DNA from: Micromonospora inaquosa
Lineage (GTDB): Bacteria; Actinomycetota; Actinomycetes; Mycobacteriales; Micromonosporaceae
Assembly (NCBI RefSeq): GCF_003857055.1
Contig: NZ_QGSZ01000268.1
Coordinates: forward strand, 1 to 39,715
Length of the DNA: 39,715 bases
Direction: 5' to 3'
Shown: one piece after another, positions 23,397 through 31,154 of the stretch
Layout: each line of letters opens with the position of its first letter
How positions within the stretch are numbered: position 1 is the first letter of the stretch
Program-made: the position numbers and the translations under genes
Notes under the pieces: generated by a model
What the model was told of the DNA's origin: nothing
Databases searched by the model: none
What the model saw: the letters and a program-made list of their open reading frames with translations, nothing else

Positions 23397-24725
23397 CTAC
23401 CAGGTCGTCAGACCGAGGCCGATCGTCTTGGTCAGCGTGGCGTTGTCGTCGTCACCGTCGAGCGACCAGATCATGGCCCCGGCCAGGCCGGCCCGTCGGA
23501 TGTAGAGCGTCTTCTGCAACACGACCGCCGGGTCGTCGTACGTCCACAGCGTCGTACCGTCGAACAGCCAGGCGTGCCCGGCGCGCAGGTCGCGGTGCAC
23601 GGTGTAGCCGTTGCCGGCCAGGGTCTTGAGCAACTTGTAGTCCTCGTAGCCGGCTTCGAAGGTGGCCGGCGCGGGCCCGGTGGCCGGCTGGAACAGGCCG
23701 TTGCCGCCGCCGGTGATGCCGGTCCAGCCGCGACCGTAGTACGGGATGCCGAGCACCAGCTTGTCGCGCGGCGCGCCACGGGCGATCCACCCGTCGATGG
23801 CCACCTCGACGGAGAAGTCCGGGTTGTCCGGGGCGCCCGCCGGGACGCGAAGCGCGGACTGCTGGTTGGCCCGTGCGTCCCAGCCGCCGTGGAAGTCGTA
23901 TCCCTGCACGGTGGCGAAGTCCAGGTACTTGAAGATCTTGCGGCCCTCGTAGCCAGCGTCCATGGTGGCCGGGCTGGCCGGCAGGAACGCGGTCAGCGGG
24001 TGGTGCGACCGGGTCGTGCGCCCGTACGCGTCGAGTTGCCGGCGGAACTCGGCGAGCAGTTTGGTGAAGTTCTCCCGGTCCTCCGGGCGGATGACGTTGC
24101 CGGGCTCACCCTCCCAGTTGGGCCACTCCCAGTCGAGGTCGATGCCGTCGAAGACGCCGGCCGCGGCACCCGGGGTGCTGCCCGGGATGTTGCCCCTGAG
24201 GTAGAGGTCGATGCAGGACGTGACGAACGCCTTGCGGGAGGCGTCGGTGCGGGCCGCGTTCGAGAAGTACGTCGACCAGCTCCAGCCGCCCAGCGAGATG
24301 AGCACCTCCAGTTTGGGGTGCTTGGCCTTGAGCTTGGCGAGCTGGTTGAAGTTGCCGTTGAGCGCCTGACCCGGGGCGTCCGCGACACCGTCGACGCTCT
24401 CCTCGGCGGGGACGGGCCGCTGGTAGTCGGCCCAGGCGTCGCCCTCGCCCGGCCCACCATCCAGGTAGCACCGCCCGTCCTCGCTGACGTTGCCGAAGGC
24501 GTAGTTGAGGTGGGTGAGGCGGCTCGCCGCCCCGGAGGTTTCGAGTTTCTTGACCGGGAAGGCCCGGCCGTAGATGCCCCACTGGGTGAAGTAGCCGACC
24601 CGGTGGTAGCCGGTGCGGCGCTGGTGGTTGTCACCGGCGCTGGCTGCGGTGGGCGGAGCGGCGGTGACCAGCAGGGTCGCCAGGGCGACGACGGCGGTGA
24701 GACGGCGGTGACGGAATGGTCGCAT
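23397..24725 (-). CDS. Secreted GH18 chitinase
   Basis: 442 residues. ATG 24725 has GGGAG 7 bp upstream; the longer frame adds eight residues without support. Signal peptide to ~30 (PPTAASA). Single GH18 barrel: VGYFTQWGIYGR at strand 1, LISLGGWSWS at strand 3, and the catalytic DxxDxDxE motif as D193-G-I-D196-L-D198-W-E200, acid Glu200. GIPYYGRGW and MIWSLDGDD mark the late strands, and an insertion between strands 7 and 8 indicates a bacterial ChiA-type subfamily A enzyme. There is no chitin-binding module, unlike many actinomycete chitinases. An A/T-rich promoter stretch lies upstream (24745-24790). Confidence 0.95.
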   Translation of the reverse strand: MRPFRHRRLTAVVALATLLVTAAPPTAASAGDNHQRRTGYHRVGYFTQWGIYGRAFPVKKLETSGAASRLTHLNYAFGNVSEDGRCYLDGGPGEGDAWADYQRPVPAEESVDGVADAPGQALNGNFNQLAKLKAKHPKLEVLISLGGWSWSTYFSNAARTDASRKAFVTSCIDLYLRGNIPGSTPGAAAGVFDGIDLDWEWPNWEGEPGNVIRPEDRENFTKLLAEFRRQLDAYGRTTRSHHPLTAFLPASPATMDAGYEGRKIFKYLDFATVQGYDFHGGWDARANQQSALRVPAGAPDNPDFSVEVAIDGWIARGAPRDKLVLGIPYYGRGWTGITGGGNGLFQPATGPAPATFEAGYEDYKLLKTLAGNGYTVHRDLRAGHAWLFDGTTLWTYDDPAVVLQKTLYIRRAGLAGAMIWSLDGDDDNATLTKTIGLGLTTW

Positions 24726-24843
24726 CGGCACACTCCCACGAGACATCAAACAGAATTAGTAAAGAGAGTTATCTGATTGATGAAGTTAAGCCGCTCACGG
24801 TCCGGGGTCAAGGGCCGTCCGTCCGCATGGGGGATTGTGACGT

Positions 24844-24861
24844 CGTTACCGGGTGGTAACG
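24844..24861. promoter_or_regulatory. Inverted repeat CGTTACC-GGGT-GGTAACG before the BASS gene
   Basis: Perfect 7-bp arms around 4 bp, ending 10 bp before the ATG of the BASS transporter gene and overlapping where its promoter or ribosome site would be. It is a likely repressor site. No Shine-Dalgarno sequence is visible between it and the start codon. Confidence 0.5.
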
Positions 24862-24871
24862 ATGTTGTGCC

Positions 24872-25756
24872 ATGGACTCCGCCGTGACTCTGATCGGACT
24901 GCCCATCGCCCTCGGCATCATCATGCTCGGTCTGGGTCTCGGACTGACCATGGCGGATTTCCGCCGGGTGGCCCACCATCCACGAGCTGCCGTCATCGCC
25001 CTGGTGTGCCAGGTGCTGGTGCTGCCGGCGCTCTGCTTCTGCCTCGTCCTCGCCTTCGACCTCGCACCCGAGCTGGCCGTCGGCATGATGCTGCTGGCCG
25101 CATCGCCGGGCGGCACCACGGCCAACCTCTACAGCCACCTGTTCGGCGGGCACGTGGCCCTGAACATCACCCTGACCGCCATCAACTCGGTGCTCGCCGT
25201 GTTCACCCTGCCGACCCTGGTCAACCTGTCGGCGGCGTACTTCCTGCCCGACGGCAGAAGCATCGGCCTTCAGTTCGACAAGGTGCTCCAGGTCTTCGCC
25301 ATCGTGCTCGTCCCGGTCGCGATCGGCATGCTCATCCGGGCGCGGGTGCCGCAGCTCGCCGAGCGACTGAACCGCCCGGTCCGGATCCTCTCCGTCGTCG
25401 TGCTCGTCGCGGTGATCGCCGGCGCGGTGCTCGGCGAGCGGGAGAACATCGCCGACTACTTCGTCTCGGTCGGCCTGGCCGTGCTCGCCTTCAACCTGCT
25501 CAGCCTCGCCATCGGGTACGGGGTGCCGCGCCTCGCCGGTGTCGACCGGAGCGCCGCGACGGCCGCCGGGTTCGAGATCGGCATCCACAACAGCACACTG
25601 GCCATCACCATCGCGCTCAGCCCGGCGCTGCTCGACAGCACCCAGATGGCGATCCCGGGCGCCGTCTACGGCATCGTCATGTTCTTCACCGCGGCGGCCT
25701 TCGGCTACCTGGTGACCCGCGTCGGCGCCCGGTCCACCACCGCCCTGACGCCCTGA
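24872..25756 (+). CDS. Bile acid:sodium symporter family (BASS) transporter
   Basis: 294 residues, about nine or ten transmembrane segments. BASS features: GLGLTMADFRRV after segment 1, ASPGGTTANLYSHLFGG at the first crossover, and FEIGIHNSTLAITIALSPAL at the second, matching the family's conserved Glu and Asn sodium-site residues (here E.G.HN..LA). Such bacterial proteins carry organic acids such as pantoate, pyruvate or bile acids with sodium; the substrate is not predictable. Single gene, divergent from the chitinase gene, with an inverted repeat overlapping its start region. Confidence 0.88.
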   Translation: MDSAVTLIGLPIALGIIMLGLGLGLTMADFRRVAHHPRAAVIALVCQVLVLPALCFCLVLAFDLAPELAVGMMLLAASPGGTTANLYSHLFGGHVALNITLTAINSVLAVFTLPTLVNLSAAYFLPDGRSIGLQFDKVLQVFAIVLVPVAIGMLIRARVPQLAERLNRPVRILSVVVLVAVIAGAVLGERENIADYFVSVGLAVLAFNLLSLAIGYGVPRLAGVDRSAATAAGFEIGIHNSTLAITIALSPALLDSTQMAIPGAVYGIVMFFTAAAFGYLVTRVGARSTTALTP

Positions 25757-25802
25757 CGGCTGGTGCCCCTGTCGCCCCGACGGCAGCCGTCAGGGCGACA
25801 GG
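25751..25802. terminator. Two mutually exclusive hairpins between convergent genes
   Basis: 25751-25762 pairs perfectly (12 bp) with 25784-25795. Alternatively 25768-25784 pairs with 25786-25802 (17 bp, one C/A mismatch, 1-nt centre). They share bases so only one can form. The region includes the BASS stop codon (25754-25756) and ends 14 bp before the PPOX stop codon. Confidence 0.7.
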
Positions 25803-25816
25803 TCGGGCGGCAACGG

Positions 25817-26236
25817 TCAGCCGACCTGGTTGTTGTCCTTCTGCGCGCCCCAACCGTGCCAGCGGTCGATCTCGATCAGGGCACTGACCCGGGCACGTTC
25901 CCGGCGTGGGTACGCGTTGCCCGTGTAATGCTTCGACAGCCGGTCGATGTCCGCGAGACCCTCGTCGGGGCGCAGCTCGGTGACGTGCCCGATGATGCTG
26001 ACGTGGGTGTACCAGCCAGCCTCGTCGAGCACGGTGAGAGACACCCGGGGGTCGTTGCGGACATGCTCCAGCCGGCGGCGGCTCTCGTCCATGTTCACCA
26101 GAATCCGGCCGTCCTCCCACAGGTACCACGTGGCGGCGGAGACCGGCTGGCCACCGTTGCGCAGGGTGGTCATGACGGCGGGGTTCGGCTTCTGGAGCAT
26201 GGCGACCGCGGCCTCGGGGAGCGGTGGCTTGGACAT
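25817..26236 (-). CDS. PPOX-class (F420/FMN split-barrel) oxidoreductase
   Basis: 139 residues from ATG 26236, with GAGGAGA 4 bp upstream. Pyridoxamine-phosphate-oxidase-like split barrel: AMLQKPNPAVMTTLRNGGQP, SAATWYLWEDGRILVNMDES, RRRLEHVRNDPRVSLTVLDE, GHVTELRPDEGLADIDRLSK and YPRRERARVSALIEIDRWHG. The pattern is that of actinobacterial 'PPOX class F420-dependent' proteins of ~140 residues, which reduce small molecules with F420H2 or bind heme or flavin. Substrate unknown. It is followed upstream on the same strand by a decayed second PPOX-family gene. Confidence 0.88.
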   Translation of the reverse strand: MSKPPLPEAAVAMLQKPNPAVMTTLRNGGQPVSAATWYLWEDGRILVNMDESRRRLEHVRNDPRVSLTVLDEAGWYTHVSIIGHVTELRPDEGLADIDRLSKHYTGNAYPRRERARVSALIEIDRWHGWGAQKDNNQVG

Positions 26237-26321
26237 GAAGTCTCCTCGTCGCGACAACGTTTACCCCTGCACGTTACGCACCCGTCCGCCCCGATCATGG
26301 TGCTACCGGTACATCGCGCGG

Positions 26322-26518
26322 TCAGCCGAGCCAGCGGCCGTCACGCATGACGACGCGTCCCTTCAGCTCGTTCGCCTCCCGCCAGGCCTGGATGCGCTGC
26401 GGTCGGATCAGAAAGTACTGGAGCCCGCCGTCGCGACCCAGAGGTCGATGTCGCTCTCCAGTCTGACGCGAGTGTCCCGAAGCCTCTGGTCAAGCCCACG
26501 CGGCGGAACGTCCGTCAT
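26322..26518 (-). pseudogene. PPOX-family gene with internal deletion and frameshift
   Basis: From ATG 26518, with GGAGGAAGC right upstream, the frame reads MTDVPPRGLDQRLRDTRVRL, then ESDIDLWVATAGSSTF and a stop at 26408-26410. In another frame the sequence continues as GGLQYFLIRPQRIQAWREAN and ELKGRVVMRDGRWLG with a stop at 26322-26324. These are the N- and C-terminal ends of actinobacterial pyridoxamine 5'-phosphate oxidase family proteins of about 140 residues (typical ends: 'DIDxWVATA' and 'RIQAWREVNEL...MRDGRWL'). About 80 central residues are missing and the ends are joined out of frame. It starts 12 bp after the VOC gene, so it was probably an operon partner. Confidence 0.8.
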
Positions 26519-26529
26519 GCTTCCTCCAG

Positions 26530-27156
26530 TCACTTCGCGGCCGCCAGCGATGAGGCTTCCCAGGCGAACCCGTCCGGGTCGGTGAAATGCCCGCCGTCGC
26601 CGCCGATCGTGAGTCGGTGCGACCCGGTGCCGGCGGGGGCGACGCCGACGTCCTTGGCGAGGGCACGACGTCGGTACAACGCCAGCTTCACGGGGCTGGA
26701 CCCAGCAACGAACTCGACGTACATGCGGCCGAAGCTCTTCGCCACGGCAAGGCCGCGCTCCACGTAGAACCGCTTGCTCGCCGCCACGTCCGCGACTCCG
26801 AGCAGGAGCACGATCTCGTCGATCTGCCGGGTAGCCGGGCCGCTGTCCTTCTTCGCCGAGGTCGCGATCTTCCAGATCGTCCCGTCCGGGGCTTGCACGA
26901 CACCGCCGTAGCCCCAGAGCGACTTCGCGGCAGGCTTCAGCGACGTGGCACCGGCGTCCAGGGCGGTGCCGATGAGGCCGTTGACGGTGGCCGGCTGGGA
27001 CACCGTGAGCGCCAGCGTGAACCCACGGAAGCCGCTCGTCGGTGCGTCCGAGGCCCGCAGGCGAATCTGCTTGTCCAGACCGAAGGCGGCGGTGTAGAAG
27101 CGCTGGGTGGCCGCGGGGTCGGCCACGTCGAGGGTGACGGATGCGAGGGATGTCAT
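26530..27156 (-). CDS. VOC-family (glyoxalase-like) protein with two modules
   Basis: 208 residues, two glyoxalase/bleomycin-resistance-like modules: residues 4-~95 (SVTLDVADPAATQRFYTAAF ... GGVVQAPDGTIWKI) and ~110-208 (IDEIVLLLGVADVAASKRFY ... GGHFTDPDGFAWEA). The metal-ligand pattern is incomplete, so it may not be a classical metalloenzyme. No ribosome site precedes the ATG; on the minus strand TAGCGT ends 7 nt before it, which indicates a leaderless mRNA. The PPOX pseudogene follows after 11 bp. Confidence 0.88.
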   Translation of the reverse strand: MTSLASVTLDVADPAATQRFYTAAFGLDKQIRLRASDAPTSGFRGFTLALTVSQPATVNGLIGTALDAGATSLKPAAKSLWGYGGVVQAPDGTIWKIATSAKKDSGPATRQIDEIVLLLGVADVAASKRFYVERGLAVAKSFGRMYVEFVAGSSPVKLALYRRRALAKDVGVAPAGTGSHRLTIGGDGGHFTDPDGFAWEASSLAAAK

Positions 27157-27163
27157 GGCGATT

Positions 27164-27169
27164 ACGCTA
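27164..27169 (-). promoter_or_regulatory. -10 element of a leaderless transcript (two-module VOC gene)
   Basis: Minus-strand TAGCGT with 7 nt to the ATG at 27156. No Shine-Dalgarno sequence is present. Confidence 0.55.
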
Positions 27170-27255
27170 TTTGCGACCGGGCGACCGGCGCTTCTTGATT
27201 CCTGACCGGTCTCGTCAGCGGTCCCGAACGGCGCACATTCGAGGACCGGGACGGC

Positions 27256-27666
27256 TCAGCGAAGCTCTTGGATACGGACCAGGTTGCCGGCGGGATCGCG
27301 GAAGGCGCAGTCGCGGATGCCGTACGGCTGTTCGGTCGGCTCCTGGACGACCTCGGCGTCGCCGGCCTGCACCTTCTCGAAGGTGGTGTCGAGGTCCCGC
27401 GTGGCCAGCAGGATCCAGCCGTAGGTGCCCTTGGCCATCATCTCGGTGATGGTGCGGCGCTCGTTCTCGGTGGCCCCGGGGCCCGCGGCCGGCGGCGCCA
27501 GGAGGATGGACGTGCCGGGCTGGTCGGCGGGGCCGACCGTTATCCAACGCATCGTGCCCTGACCGACGTCGCTACGGACCTCGAAGCCGAGGGTGTCGCG
27601 GTAGAAGGCCAGGGAGGCGTCCGGGTCGGTGTGCGGCAGGGAGCACGTGTGAATTGTGATGTCCAT
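27256..27666 (-). CDS. VOC-family protein (glyoxalase/dioxygenase superfamily)
   Basis: 136 residues from ATG 27666. Single VOC module pair in one chain: MDITIHTCSLPHTDPDASLA, FYRDTLGFEVRSDVG, MRWITVGPADQPGTSILLAP, ILLATRDLDTTFEKVQAGDA and YGIRDCAFRDPAGNLVRIQE. An ATG nine bases upstream (27675) lies inside a TAGCAT -10 element that ends 7 nt before ATG 27666; with no ribosome site this supports a leaderless start at 27666. Substrate unknown; family members act in detoxification or antibiotic binding. Divergent from the epimerase gene by 69 bp. Confidence 0.9.
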   Translation of the reverse strand: MDITIHTCSLPHTDPDASLAFYRDTLGFEVRSDVGQGTMRWITVGPADQPGTSILLAPPAAGPGATENERRTITEMMAKGTYGWILLATRDLDTTFEKVQAGDAEVVQEPTEQPYGIRDCAFRDPAGNLVRIQELR

Positions 27667-27673
27667 GTCGATC

Positions 27674-27679
27674 ATGCTA
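27674..27679 (-). promoter_or_regulatory. -10 element of a leaderless transcript (single-module VOC gene)
   Basis: Minus-strand TAGCAT with exactly 7 nt to ATG 27666. It decides the start over the upstream ATG that it contains. Confidence 0.55.
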
Positions 27680-27735
27680 GGGGTAACGCCGTACCCGCGT
27701 GTGGGTCACCGTCTGCCCCCGGCGAAGATGTGGTC

Positions 27736-28629
27736 ATGACCAACTCCGCACTGCCCAGGCGTGTCGTCGTCACCGGCGCCACCGGCAAGCTCGGCCGTGC
27801 CGTGGTCGCCCACCTGCGCACCGTGGGCGTCGACGTGCTGGCGGTGGACCGCGCCGGGGGCCGCGACCCACGCGACGTGAACGGCGAGTTCCTGCTGGCC
27901 GACCTGACCGACTACGGGCAGGTGGTGGAGGCGTTCACCGGGGGCGCCGACGAGCACGCGGGCGGCGTCGACGCGGTCGTGCACCTGGCGGCGGTGCCGG
28001 CACCCGGGCTGATGTCGAACGCGACCACCTTCGCCAACAACTCCGCCGCGACGTACAACGTGTTCGCCGCGGCCCGGGCGGCCGGAATCAAGCGGGTCGT
28101 GTGGGCGTCGAGCGAGACGGTGCTCGGGCTGCCGTTCGACACCCCGCCGCCGTACGCGCCGGTCGACGAGGAGTACGCGCCACGGCCCGAGTCGACGTAC
28201 TCGTTGAACAAGGTCCTGGAAGAGGAGATGGCCCGGCACTTCTGCCGGTGGGACCCGGAGCTGGTCATGGTGGGGTTGCGCTTCTCCAACGTGATGGACG
28301 TCGAGGACTACGCGCCGTTCCCCTCCTTCGACGCCGACCCGCAGCTGCGCCGGTGGAACCTGTGGGGCTACATCGACGCCCGCGACGGGGCCCAGGCGGT
28401 CGAGCGCGCCCTCGCGCACGACCAGCCCGGTGCCGACGTCTTCGTCATCGCCAACGCCGACACCGTCATGAGCAGGTCCAGCGCCAGCCTGATGGCCGAG
28501 GTCTACCCGGGCGTCGAGATCCGTAAGGAGCTGGGGGAGCACGAGACGCTGCTCAGCATCGACAAGGCCCGTCGGGTGCTGGGATACGAGCCGCAGCACT
28601 CCTGGCGGGACCACGTCGACGTGCTGTAG
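27736..28629 (+). CDS. NAD(P)-dependent epimerase/dehydratase (extended SDR)
   Basis: 297 residues. Extended short-chain dehydrogenase fold: nucleotide site VVVTGATGKLGRAVVAHL (GxxGxxG), Asp at the end of strand 2 (AVDRAGG), catalytic YSLNK (YxxxK, ~residue 157) with Ser earlier (WASSETVLG), and PFPSFDADPQLRRWNLWGYI in the C-terminal lobe. Similar to sugar-nucleotide epimerase-like proteins of unknown substrate. The ATG has no good ribosome site; GAAGAT ends 6 nt before it, so a leaderless start is possible. Its stop is 1 nt from the stop of the convergent glucanase gene. Confidence 0.88.
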   Translation: MTNSALPRRVVVTGATGKLGRAVVAHLRTVGVDVLAVDRAGGRDPRDVNGEFLLADLTDYGQVVEAFTGGADEHAGGVDAVVHLAAVPAPGLMSNATTFANNSAATYNVFAAARAAGIKRVVWASSETVLGLPFDTPPPYAPVDEEYAPRPESTYSLNKVLEEEMARHFCRWDPELVMVGLRFSNVMDVEDYAPFPSFDADPQLRRWNLWGYIDARDGAQAVERALAHDQPGADVFVIANADTVMSRSSASLMAEVYPGVEIRKELGEHETLLSIDKARRVLGYEPQHSWRDHVDVL

Positions 28630-28630
28630 G

Positions 28631-29734
28631 TCAGCGCGCCGCCTGGTAGGCGCGGCCGACGGCGGTCGCGGTGCCGCCGGCACGGAACAGGCCGGTCTGG
28701 TCCTTGTCGGTGGCGGGCAGGCCGAACCACGCGTACCGCTGTAGCCAGGACAGGCCACCCAGCATCCGGGTCGCCGCGGTGAGGAACGCGGCCTGCTGCG
28801 CCTGGGTGGGGAAGCGGACGCCGTTGGAGAAGTCGATCAGGGCGAACTCGGTGAGCCAGATCGGCAGCCGGTAGCGGTCGTGCACGGCCTGGAGGTACGA
28901 CTTGAGCTGGTTGACCGCGTTGGCGGTGGTGAAGTCACCGCCGTACCAGTGCAGGGCGATGAAGTCGACGCGGTAGCCGCGCTGTTTCGCCCCGGCCATG
29001 AACCGGTCGAGCCATTCGCCCGGTCGGTCGCCGCCCCAGGCCACCGCCGGGCTGCCCAACGGAAGGCCGGTGGCCTGCAACTGCGGCCACAGCTCCAACG
29101 CCTGCTCGACGGTCATCTCCGCCTGGCCCTTCAGGTCCGGCTCGTTGAACCCGAGCAGGTGGCGGCCGTTCTTCCTGGCCTGTTGCAGGTTGCCGGCGGT
29201 GACGCTCTTCGCACCCCAGATCATCGGGACGAACTCGGCGCCCTTCGGGCTGGTGACGCCCGAGTGGGCCATGTCCCAGGTGTAGTACCAACTCGCCCCG
29301 GAGATGGCCAGCGCCTGGCTGACGCCGTCGAAGGTCCACACCCCGACGCCCTTGCGCTTCGAGGTCGCCGCCGGGGCCGCCGGGGCGACCGGACGCCCGG
29401 TTGTCGGCGTCACCGTCGGCGTCGGCGTCGGGGTCGCCCCCGCCGGGCTCGCCGTGGGGGTGGGCGTGGTCGGGCTGGGTGCGCGGGGCTGCGGGCTCGC
29501 GGGCGGCGGCGCGTCGAGCGCCTGCGTCGCCGCCGGAGCGGGCGTCGGCCCGGTCGGCTGCACCACGACGATCACACCGGTCACCAGTACGGCGACCACG
29601 GCGGCCACGAGGAGCGGCCACAGCAGCTGCCGCGCGCCGAGCGGAAGACTGCCGAGCATCCCGCGTCGGGGTTCGGCGTGGACGCCCCGGTTTCCCCTCG
29701 CGGCGTCCGCTTCACCCTGGCCGGTTGCGCGCAT
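28631..29734 (-). CDS. Membrane-anchored GH128-type endo-beta-1,3-glucanase
   Basis: 367 residues from ATG 29734 (GAGGGAG 8 bp upstream). A ~35-residue cytosolic head and one transmembrane anchor (LLWPLLVAAVVAVLVTGVIV, ~38-58) without a clear cleavage site, then a ~60-residue Pro/Thr/Ala linker (~59-125), then the GH128 'glycosyl hydrolase catalytic core': GVGVWTF, SWYYTWD, acid/base Glu198 in LLGFNEPDL, LHWYGGD and nucleophile Glu296 in WLTEFALID. GH128 enzymes cleave beta-1,3-glucan. The anchor plus linker suggests a cell-surface enzyme held beyond the wall. A semi-palindrome GGATAACGATTTCC lies about 100 bp upstream. Confidence 0.85.
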   Translation of the reverse strand: MRATGQGEADAARGNRGVHAEPRRGMLGSLPLGARQLLWPLLVAAVVAVLVTGVIVVVQPTGPTPAPAATQALDAPPPASPQPRAPSPTTPTPTASPAGATPTPTPTVTPTTGRPVAPAAPAATSKRKGVGVWTFDGVSQALAISGASWYYTWDMAHSGVTSPKGAEFVPMIWGAKSVTAGNLQQARKNGRHLLGFNEPDLKGQAEMTVEQALELWPQLQATGLPLGSPAVAWGGDRPGEWLDRFMAGAKQRGYRVDFIALHWYGGDFTTANAVNQLKSYLQAVHDRYRLPIWLTEFALIDFSNGVRFPTQAQQAAFLTAATRMLGGLSWLQRYAWFGLPATDKDQTGLFRAGGTATAVGRAYQAAR

Positions 29735-29832
29735 CGTCTCGACTCCCTCACGTGGTCGTGCCGCTGTCTGCTGCAGACGATGACGAAAGATCGCCACCAG
29801 CCTCCCCTCAGGAGACTGGCCGGCCGGACCGG

Positions 29833-29846
29833 GATAACGATTTCCG
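29833..29846. promoter_or_regulatory. Semi-palindrome upstream of the GH128 gene
   Basis: GGATAACGATTTCC is palindromic at 10 of 14 positions with a central CG-type core, roughly 100 bp before the glucanase start on the minus strand. Possible LacI-family site, weak. Confidence 0.25.
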
Positions 29847-29965
29847 CGGCTGGTGTTGGCCGTCGGTCAGCATCCGATCTCCTCCAGCCGCCCGTCGCGA
29901 GCAGGGCTGAACCTTCTCGTCAGCGTCAAGGCAAGGGCTGGGCGAGGCGCGGTAGCTGGCGGAAA

Positions 29966-30928
29966 TCAGCGGCGCAGGGTCGCCGATGGCGACTCGCCGA
30001 ACCGGCTCCGATAGTCGGCCGAGAACCGACCGAGGTGCACGAAGCCGTGCTCCAGGGCGACCGTCGTCACGGAGGCCCCCGGCGCGGCCGAGCGGAGCGT
30101 GCGGTGCGCCGCGTCGAGCCGGCACGCCCGCAGGTACGCGGTCGGGGTGGTCTGCAGCTCGCGGCGGAAACAGTCCTGCAACGTTCGTACGCTCACCCGC
30201 AGCGCCTCGGCGACGTCACCGACGGTCAGCGCCTCGCCGTGGTGTTCGGAGATCAGGGCGCAGGCCCGGCGGACGATGCGCCCGGGGTGGGCGTGCTGGT
30301 CCGGCTCGGCGAGCAGGTGGGAGTGGCTGTGCCGGTGGGCCAGCAACAGCTTGCCGATGAGCCCCTGTTCGAAACGGGCGGCGACCTGCGGGTGGTCGAA
30401 CAGGGACGCGTCCGCCGGCTGCGACAGCTCGGCGGCGAGGAACGCCACCCCGCGCGCCCACGCCTGTGCGGTCGGCGTGGTCATGAGCATGCCGACGTCC
30501 AGGCGGACCGGGTCGTCGACCGGGCGGCCCAGCAGGCGGGCGAGTTCGCGGTCGACGGCGCGTCGGTCGGCGTAGAAGATCCGGTGGGGAGAGCCCTCGG
30601 ACCACCGCATGTCCGAGGAGTCGTACGGGGACAGGACCGACGCGACGTCGGCGGTCGAGGTCACGGTCTGACCGGCGTGCCGGACCAGCGTGCTACCGGC
30701 GCTGGGGATCTGGACGAGGTAGAAGGTCTCCAGCGCGGGCGGCTGAATGCGGACCGCCTGCCCGTAGTCGAGGTCGATGACCCCCACCCCGCCCGCCCGG
30801 CGAGCCGCCATCCGCAGTCGCACGCTGTGCACGCCCGACTGCGGTGTGAGCCGGTGTGGACAGAAGACCCGGCCCACCTCGGCGCGAGCCCGGTCGACGT
30901 CGTCCGTCCGGACCGTCACCGCATCCAT
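29966..30928 (-). CDS. AraC-family transcriptional regulator
   Basis: 320 residues; ATG 30928 preceded by GGGAGG. N-terminal AraC-binding-like effector domain (~15-200; DYGQAVRIQPPALETFYLVQ, TADVASVLSPYDSSDMRW) and C-terminal double helix-turn-helix (~220-320; LTVGDVAEALRVSVRTLQDC, FRRELQTTPTAYLRACRL, VALEHGFVHLGRFSADYRSR, FGESPSATLRR). Divergent from the FAD monooxygenase gene by 226 bp, so that gene is its most likely target. Related regulators with this effector domain often control oxidation of small ring compounds or alcohols. Confidence 0.92.
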   Translation of the reverse strand: MDAVTVRTDDVDRARAEVGRVFCPHRLTPQSGVHSVRLRMAARRAGGVGVIDLDYGQAVRIQPPALETFYLVQIPSAGSTLVRHAGQTVTSTADVASVLSPYDSSDMRWSEGSPHRIFYADRRAVDRELARLLGRPVDDPVRLDVGMLMTTPTAQAWARGVAFLAAELSQPADASLFDHPQVAARFEQGLIGKLLLAHRHSHSHLLAEPDQHAHPGRIVRRACALISEHHGEALTVGDVAEALRVSVRTLQDCFRRELQTTPTAYLRACRLDAAHRTLRSAAPGASVTTVALEHGFVHLGRFSADYRSRFGESPSATLRR

Positions 30929-31154
30929 CCGACACCTCCCGGGCGTCCCGTCGCGCTGACCGTAAGGCGTGAGCGGGCCGAGTCATCCCCGAAAGCCGTC
31001 GACCCGACAGGAAAAGGGTTTCGCCGCGTACCGCGGACAACGCCCGCGTCGTGCGGATAGCGACCAACCAGGCCTGCTCGCTAGCGTGCGAGCACCGCGG
31101 GCGGTCGGTGTCGGCGCGGTTCTCGGCACGGGTTCACGTCGTTTGGAGGAGACC

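Noticed and set aside
29340..29560. Simple-sequence repeat or CRISPR-like array
   Set aside because: It is the degenerate Pro/Thr/Ala linker of the GH128-type protein, without regular spacers.
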